A stretch of 8,297 nucleotides of DNA from Candidatus Treponema excrementipullorum (GTDB lineage: Bacteria > Spirochaetota > Spirochaetia > Treponematales > Treponemataceae): positions 1 through 8,297 of the forward strand of contig JAHLFV010000105.1 in the NCBI GenBank assembly GCA_018883625.1, written 5' to 3'. Both the position numbers and the translations under genes were made by a program. Numbering within the stretch: the stretch's first letter is position 1; the number at the start of each line of letters is the position of its first letter. This document shows, piece by piece, positions 5,084 through 8,297 of the stretch. The notes below the pieces were generated by a model. That model was not told the DNA's origin and did no database searches. It was given only the letters and a program-made list of their open reading frames with translations.

Positions 5084-5692
5084 TTAACCTTCGGTGGAGG
5101 ATATTTTGTGAGTCTTTGACTCAAGCGCACCTAGTAAGTTTTTTTGTAAAAACTCTATTTCAAATAAGCGGATTAATACAGCTTTAAATGGAACAAGAAA
5201 GTAGTCCATTAAATAAATCGAAAATTTTAAAAGGTTGTCCTTGGTGATAATATTATTTCCGGTACTATAGTGTTTATAATTTTCTCGAACACGTGCTAAA
5301 AAAATTTCTTTTGGCATAAGGATGTCTGCAGCAAATCTGTTCATACAGTTTTCTTCGTATTTTTCTGAATAGTCTTGGCTGTGAGCTGTCAGATACTCCG
5401 CAAGTTGCATAATATGACCAAGTTCATGAGCTGCGGTAAAAACTTGTTTTTCTATTGCTTTATGGGTATTTATATATACAAAATGCTCAAGATTGTTTTT
5501 TATTATTCGTTGAACATGGAATCCGTCATTTTCTTCATCATTTTGTGGATAATATAAAACTGTACACTGTTCTTCTAACAATGAAAAAATAGAATCTTTT
5601 ATCAACGGATCGGTAACAATCCTTTTTTCTTTTATAAATTCCGATATGGAATTTACAACAGTATCAGGAAGAGCTACGATATTCTTTATCAT
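5084..5692 (-). CDS. ImmA/IrrE-type zinc metallopeptidase
   Basis: A 202-residue cytosolic protein with the ImmA/IrrE (COG2856) catalytic layout: AAHELGHIMQ places H89, E90 and H93 as the HExxH site, and EENCMNRFAADILMP supplies E114 as the likely third zinc ligand followed by the family's N-x-FAA-x-LMP segment. The preceding strand (FVYINTHKAIEKQVFTAAHE) is typical too. Characterised members cut a partner DNA-binding repressor and so switch on its targets (ImmA-ImmR of ICEBs1, IrrE-DdrO of Deinococcus). The start at 5692 has AAAGGAG 8 bases upstream, and the gene begins 20 bases after the stop of an HTH gene, so they form an operon. The partner HTH protein is the likely substrate (inference). 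No mobile-element genes are adjacent, so its role could be stress response or toxin-antitoxin-like regulation. Confidence 0.88.
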   Translation of the reverse strand: MIKNIVALPDTVVNSISEFIKEKRIVTDPLIKDSIFSLLEEQCTVLYYPQNDEENDGFHVQRIIKNNLEHFVYINTHKAIEKQVFTAAHELGHIMQLAEYLTAHSQDYSEKYEENCMNRFAADILMPKEIFLARVRENYKHYSTGNNIITKDNLLKFSIYLMDYFLVPFKAVLIRLFEIEFLQKNLLGALESKTHKISSTEG

Positions 5693-5712
5693 ATTTTCCT
5701 CTCCTTTCCTGC

Positions 5713-6036
5713 TTACAGAGCTTCTTTTATGTCAATGTAGGTATCAATTAAGTCTAAAATTTCATCACAATGTTCTTGGGAAGAGAAAGGACTCATGCAG
5801 TGGGTCATATTTTTATAAAAATCAGTGTTTTTGTAAGATACAAGCTCTTCCTGGGTTATTGAAAAAAAGTCAGCAACAGCAGCGATTTGACTCGGATTAA
5901 GGGCTAGACGGCCAAATAAAAGACGATCCAAGTCTGTTTGAGAGAAATTCATTTGTTTGCAAAATTCCTGTTTTCTAGTAGAACTGTTATTGAATAATAT
6001 ATTGATTTTATAACCCAAATTTCTTAGATTAGCCAT
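5713..6036 (-). CDS. XRE-like helix-turn-helix regulator, partner of the ImmA/IrrE protease
   Basis: A 107-residue protein with an XRE/Cro-type helix-turn-helix at about residues 22-66: RKQEFCKQMNFSQTDLDRLL, followed by FGRLALNPSQIAAVADFFSI-TQEEL. This matches the family pattern of a DNA-binding helix followed by a GRL-x-L-x-P-x-Q turn and an IA-x-x-x-x-ISxEEL end. The C-terminal 40 residues are acidic and helical (DEILDLIDTYIDIKEAL) and could dimerise or be cut by the protease. The start at 6036 has a G-rich SD, GGGGGTG, 4 bases upstream. It is first in a two-gene operon with the metallopeptidase. A promoter and a repeated motif upstream suggest that it represses itself. The target genes outside its own operon are unknown. 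Confidence 0.8.
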   Translation of the reverse strand: MANLRNLGYKINILFNNSSTRKQEFCKQMNFSQTDLDRLLFGRLALNPSQIAAVADFFSITQEELVSYKNTDFYKNMTHCMSPFSSQEHCDEILDLIDTYIDIKEAL

Positions 6037-6088
6037 CCAACACCCCCGTTCTGATATTAAATAAAACTATAATCAACATACTCTAGAT

Positions 6089-6117
6089 ATGATAAGGCAT
6101 ATTATCAATCTATGCAA
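6089..6117 (-). promoter_or_regulatory. Candidate promoter of the HTH-protease operon
   Basis: On the minus strand TTGCAT (plus 6112-6117) and TATCAT (plus 6089-6094, five of six) are 17 bases apart. It lies about 50 bases upstream of the HTH start and overlaps one copy of the repeated motif at 6101-6111. Confidence 0.45.
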
Positions 6118-6135
6118 TATTCTGATTATCAATCT
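6101..6135. repeat. Direct repeat ATTATCAATCT, candidate HTH operator
   Basis: The 11-mer ATTATCAATCT occurs at 6101-6111 and 6125-6135, exactly 24 bases apart (about two helical turns), so both copies face nearly the same side of the DNA. One copy lies inside the spacer of the operon promoter. An imperfect GATAA/TTATC inverted repeat (6091-6106) overlaps the first copy. This fits autoregulation by the HTH protein, which is inference. Confidence 0.45.
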
Positions 6136-6306
6136 GTTAACTGCTATGCTGTTTCTCTTCTGTATAATTATCCAATGCTATATTGGCATAACTTCAGTTA
6201 GTGTCGGCTAGCGGGCAAACCTTATTTTACTGTTTTCAAAACCACAATATGTTATAAAATAATCGGAGAATACAGTAGAGACTGTTTATCATCCGGGAGG
6301 TACTTC

Positions 6307-6474
6307 ATGGAATACAGAAAATTTAAAGATACTTATGTGTTGCGACTTGATTCAAAATAAGAAATTTGTGAAAGTCTTGTGGCTCTTGCAGAGGCGGAAC
6401 ATATTACCCTTGCAGAAATCAGCGGCCCTGGGGCTAAGCGTTTTACACAAACTGTCCTATATGGTATAGCTTAA
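6307..6474 (+). pseudogene. PCC/DUF296 domain protein, truncated with internal stop
   Basis: After a strong SD (GGGAGG 6295-6300, 6 bases from ATG 6307) the frame reads MEYRKFKDTYVLRLDSK, then TAA at 6358-6360, then EICESLVALAEAEHITLAEI and SGPGAKRFTQTVLYGIA to a second TAA at 6472. This matches the start of the PCC (plants and prokaryotes conserved, DUF296) domain, usually about 140 residues. The normal pattern runs MEYRxFxDxYVxRLDxGEEI...LAxxEHIxLAxxSGIGA. The internal TAA stands where one codon before EIC would be, consistent with a nonsense mutation, and the chain then leaves homology after GPGA and ends about 90 residues early. A possible promoter element TATAAA lies at 6253-6258. Nothing else was recognised between 6137 and 6300. 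Confidence 0.75.
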
Positions 6475-6533
6475 GAAATTACATCCGAGCACCGCATTAA
6501 TATTCTAATGTATTTTCCTCTAATTTCCTCTCT

Positions 6534-6561
6534 TTGAAAAAAAATGGTTGAGTGGTATAAT
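6534..6561 (+). promoter_or_regulatory. Promoter of the csoR-type repressor gene
   Basis: TTGAAA (6534-6539) and a perfect TATAAT (6556-6561) are 16 bases apart, 27 bases upstream of the ATG, with a strong GGAGG site at 6578-6582. No CsoR-like TACCC...GGGTA palindrome is visible here, so the repressor gene is not obviously self-regulated through this promoter. Confidence 0.65.
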
Positions 6562-6587
6562 AGGATATCTTTTTTCCGGAGGTTCCA

Positions 6588-6863
6588 ATGAAGCAGTGTA
6601 TGGACGGGGAAAACCTTCACCGCAGGCTAAAAAAAATAATTGGGCAGGTTCAGGCTATTGACCGGATGGTGGACCAGGATATTCCCTGCGAGGATGTTCT
6701 TTCCCAGATTAACGCAGCCAAGTCCGCATTGCACCGGGTCGGTCAGGTTGTGCTGGAGGGGCATATAAAGCACTGTGTCCGGGACGGAATTGAACACGGT
6801 GATCCGGATAAAACCATAGAAAGTTTTACTAAAGCAGTGGAAAGGTTCTCCAATCTTACATGA
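6588..6863 (+). CDS. csoR: CsoR-family (DUF156) metal-responsive repressor
   Basis: A 91-residue all-helical repressor of the CsoR/RcnR/FrmR family, which binds DNA as a tetramer and releases it when a ligand binds. The pattern RRLKKIIGQVQAIDRMVDQD is the family hallmark. C34, H59 and C63 align with the Cys36-His61-Cys65 Cu(I) ligands of M. tuberculosis CsoR in the same spacing (C at IPCEDVL, H-x-x-x-C in GHIKHC), which favours a copper sensor over the RcnR (nickel/cobalt) or FrmR types. A further Cys4 lies at the N-terminus. Length is normal. The start ATG 6588 has GGAGG 5 bases upstream. A heavy-metal P-type ATPase gene follows 103 bases later, with a CsoR-like operator between them. The two Cys and one His are seen directly, and Cu(I) sensing is inference from the family. 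Confidence 0.9.
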   Translation: MKQCMDGENLHRRLKKIIGQVQAIDRMVDQDIPCEDVLSQINAAKSALHRVGQVVLEGHIKHCVRDGIEHGDPDKTIESFTKAVERFSNLT

Positions 6864-6870
6864 GTTTTTC

Positions 6871-6899
6871 TTGACAGGTTTTTCTTTATGCTGTAGTGT
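6871..6899 (+). promoter_or_regulatory. Promoter of the P-type ATPase gene
   Basis: A perfect TTGACA (6871-6876) is followed after 17 bases by TAGTGT (6894-6899), a poor -10. The weak -10 fits a promoter held off by a bound repressor. The start would be around 6906, within the operator. Confidence 0.5.
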
Positions 6900-6926
6900 A
6901 TACATATACCCCTATGGGTATACACT
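6895..6926. promoter_or_regulatory. CsoR-type operator TATACCC-CTAT-GGGTATA
   Basis: Inner arms TATACCC (6905-6911) and GGGTATA (6916-6922) are perfect, spacer CTAT. This is close to the GC-centred TACCC-N-GGGTA operators of CsoR proteins. An outer pair AGTGTATA/TATACACT (6895-6902, 6919-6926) shares bases with it. The site spans the -10 and start of the ATPase promoter, so a bound repressor would block transcription. Confidence 0.8.
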
Positions 6927-6966
6927 GTAACAGCCGGTTTTATTTAAACCGTAAAAAGGAGTTCCC

Positions 6967-8297
6967 TTGTCTAGTAAGATTGTCAATTCAATAGCAGAAA
7001 AAACCGAATATATTCTGGGCTTGGGGGGAATAAAAAAGGATATAGCTTTTCTTGTTATTTCCGCCCTTGCATTGCTTGCAAGTATTTTTGAGCCATTTCC
7101 CCTTCCTTTCAATCCTGCCTGGATTGCGGTGGTTTTGTGCGGAATTCCCATTGTGATGGAGGCAATAATCGGTCTTGTCACAGCCTTTGACATTAAGGCG
7201 GATGTGCTGGTTTCAATGGCGCTGATTGCTTCTATATGTATCGGGGAAGATTTTGCCGCCGGAGAGGTTGCCTTTATTATGCAACTGGGAGCCTTGCTGG
7301 AAGACATTACCGTAGCAAAGGCCCGGGCAGGAATCGAAAAACTTGTTCATCTTACCCCAAGGACTGCAAGAATCATTACTCCTGACGGGGAAAAAATCAT
7401 TCCTGCCCAGGAGGTTTTACCGGGTCAGATTATCCGGGTGCTTCCCGGGGAGACCGTTCCTGTAGACGGGGTTATACTTAAAGGGGAGACTTCGGTTAAT
7501 CAGGCTGTCATGACGGGAGAATCTCTGCCCGTAGATAAAACTGTGGGGGACCAGGTTTCCAGCGGGACGGTTAATCAGTTTGGGGCTTTTGAAATGGAAG
7601 CTCTCAAAGTAGGTGAGGACAGTTCGATTCAAAGGATGATTCGCCTTGTTCAGTCTGCAGATGCAGGAAAGGCAAAAATCGTGGGGCTTGCAGACCGTTG
7701 GGCAACCTGGATTGTGGTTACGGCCCTTACCGCCGCAGGTTTGACCTGGGCTTTTACCGGGGAAATAATCCGGGCGGTGACAATTCTTGTTGTGTTCTGT
7801 CCCTGTTCCCTGGTTTTGGCAACCCCTACGGCAATAATGGCTGCAATCGGTAATTCCACAAAACACGGTTTTTTAATCCGGGAGGGGGATGCCCTGGAAA
7901 GGCTTTCCGGGGTGACAAAAATCACCTTTGACAAAACCGGAACTCTTACCTACGGAAATCCAAAGGTTGTAAAGGTTTTCAGTGTTCTTTCCGGTTTTAC
8001 GGAAGAAGATTTGTTCCGCATTGTGGCTTCGGCGGAGCAGTTTTCGGAACACCCCTTGGGAAAGGCTGTTGCAGGAAGTTATAAAAAACAAGGTGGAAAG
8101 CTTTCCCCTTGCGAGGATTTTATAGTGGTTCCCGGAGGCGGGGTTTCCGGCAAGGTTGAAGGAAAGACTGTTTCTGCCGGAAATCTTAAACTCATGGAAA
8201 GTGCCGGAATCCTCCTTCCTGAAAATCTTTTGGACGAAGGGAATTCATTTATCAAAGAAGGTTGCACCGTTATTTATACGGTTATTGATAATATTCC
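6967..8297 (+). CDS. Heavy-metal P1B-type ATPase (partial; TTG start, no N-terminal metal domain)
   Basis: A membrane pump that exports soft metal ions using ATP. 443 codons are present and the gene leaves the window before its final ATP-binding and last membrane helices. Seen motifs: TGES (T183-G184-E185, actuator loop), CPC in the sixth helix (C278-P279-C280), DKTGTLT with the phosphorylated Asp at 322, and SEHP (H362, nucleotide domain). The family normally has one or more HMA metal-binding repeats before the first helix, but here only about 25 residues precede it and there is no CxxC. I chose TTG 6967 as start because AAGGAG (6956-6961) lies 5 bases upstream and the frame is open with no ATG nearby. 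CPC and the ATPTAI that follows suit Cu(I) or Zn/Cd pumps. The metal-defining seventh and eighth helices are off the edge. The upstream CsoR-type repressor and operator favour copper (inference). Confidence 0.92.
   Translation, partial: MSSKIVNSIAEKTEYILGLGGIKKDIAFLVISALALLASIFEPFPLPFNPAWIAVVLCGIPIVMEAIIGLVTAFDIKADVLVSMALIASICIGEDFAAGEVAFIMQLGALLEDITVAKARAGIEKLVHLTPRTARIITPDGEKIIPAQEVLPGQIIRVLPGETVPVDGVILKGETSVNQAVMTGESLPVDKTVGDQVSSGTVNQFGAFEMEALKVGEDSSIQRMIRLVQSADAGKAKIVGLADRWATWIVVTALTAAGLTWAFTGEIIRAVTILVVFCPCSLVLATPTAIMAAIGNSTKHGFLIREGDALERLSGVTKITFDKTGTLTYGNPKVVKVFSVLSGFTEEDLFRIVASAEQFSEHPLGKAVAGSYKKQGGKLSPCEDFIVVPGGGVSGKVEGKTVSAGNLKLMESAGILLPENLLDEGNSFIKEGCTVIYTVIDNI

Noticed and set aside
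6627..6925. Minus-strand frames opposite csoR
   Set aside because: They overlap a well-supported csoR gene and its operator, with no start signals.
6912..8267. Minus-strand frames opposite the P-type ATPase
   Set aside because: All are shadows of the ATPase frame, which carries every catalytic motif in order.
1..8297. CRISPR array, tRNA, rRNA, transposase or phage genes
   Set aside because: No regularly spaced repeats, cloverleaf folds, rRNA segments or mobility genes were seen anywhere in the window.

Overview
The window looks like part of the chromosome of a low-to-moderate GC bacterium. A host-associated Treponema-like spirochaete is my best guess. The reasons are two exported lipoproteins with relaxed lipoboxes (...FISC-K, ...LSSC-E), bacterial Ig-like (BIG2) surface repeats, a poly-G tract inside a surface-lipoprotein gene, and strong Shine-Dalgarno (SD) sites. 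This is inference: there is no rRNA or marker gene to prove it, and a Firmicute remains possible.

Layout. 1-287 (-) is the start of a DUF3737 gene with a palindrome at its promoter. 397-561 (+) is the C-terminal tail of a lost LysR-type regulator. 611-2500 (+) is one transport unit: promoter, tandem glycine riboswitch, sodium:alanine/glycine symporter (AGCS family) and terminator. 2500-2730 is a short structured intergenic region with a terminator for the opposite strand, a palindromic element flanked by 9-bp direct repeats, and a doubtful 36-codon ORF. 2729-4214 (-) and 4545-4975 (+) are two divergent lipoprotein genes. Each has a clear promoter and each is out of frame by one base at a homopolymer just after or inside its signal-peptide region (G11 and A6). 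5084-6036 (-) is a two-gene operon of an XRE-like helix-turn-helix protein and an ImmA/IrrE-type metalloprotease. 6307-6474 (+) is a truncated PCC/DUF296 domain pseudogene with an internal stop. 6534-8297 (+) is a metal-resistance module: CsoR-type repressor, a CsoR-like operator, and a heavy-metal P1B ATPase that begins at TTG and runs off the window.

How the parts work together. Glycine sensed by the leader RNA should control the symporter. The CsoR homologue (Cys-His-Cys ligand set) should bind the TATACCC-CTAT-GGGTATA site and control the ATPase, most likely in response to Cu(I). The protease/HTH pair is a typical regulator-plus-antirepressor arrangement. The divergent lipoproteins may be related surface proteins whose output is switched by homopolymer slippage. 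The same data could also be explained by decay or by homopolymer sequencing error. The LysR and PCC remnants show that this region is losing genes.

No rRNA, tRNA, CRISPR array, transposase or prophage gene was seen.
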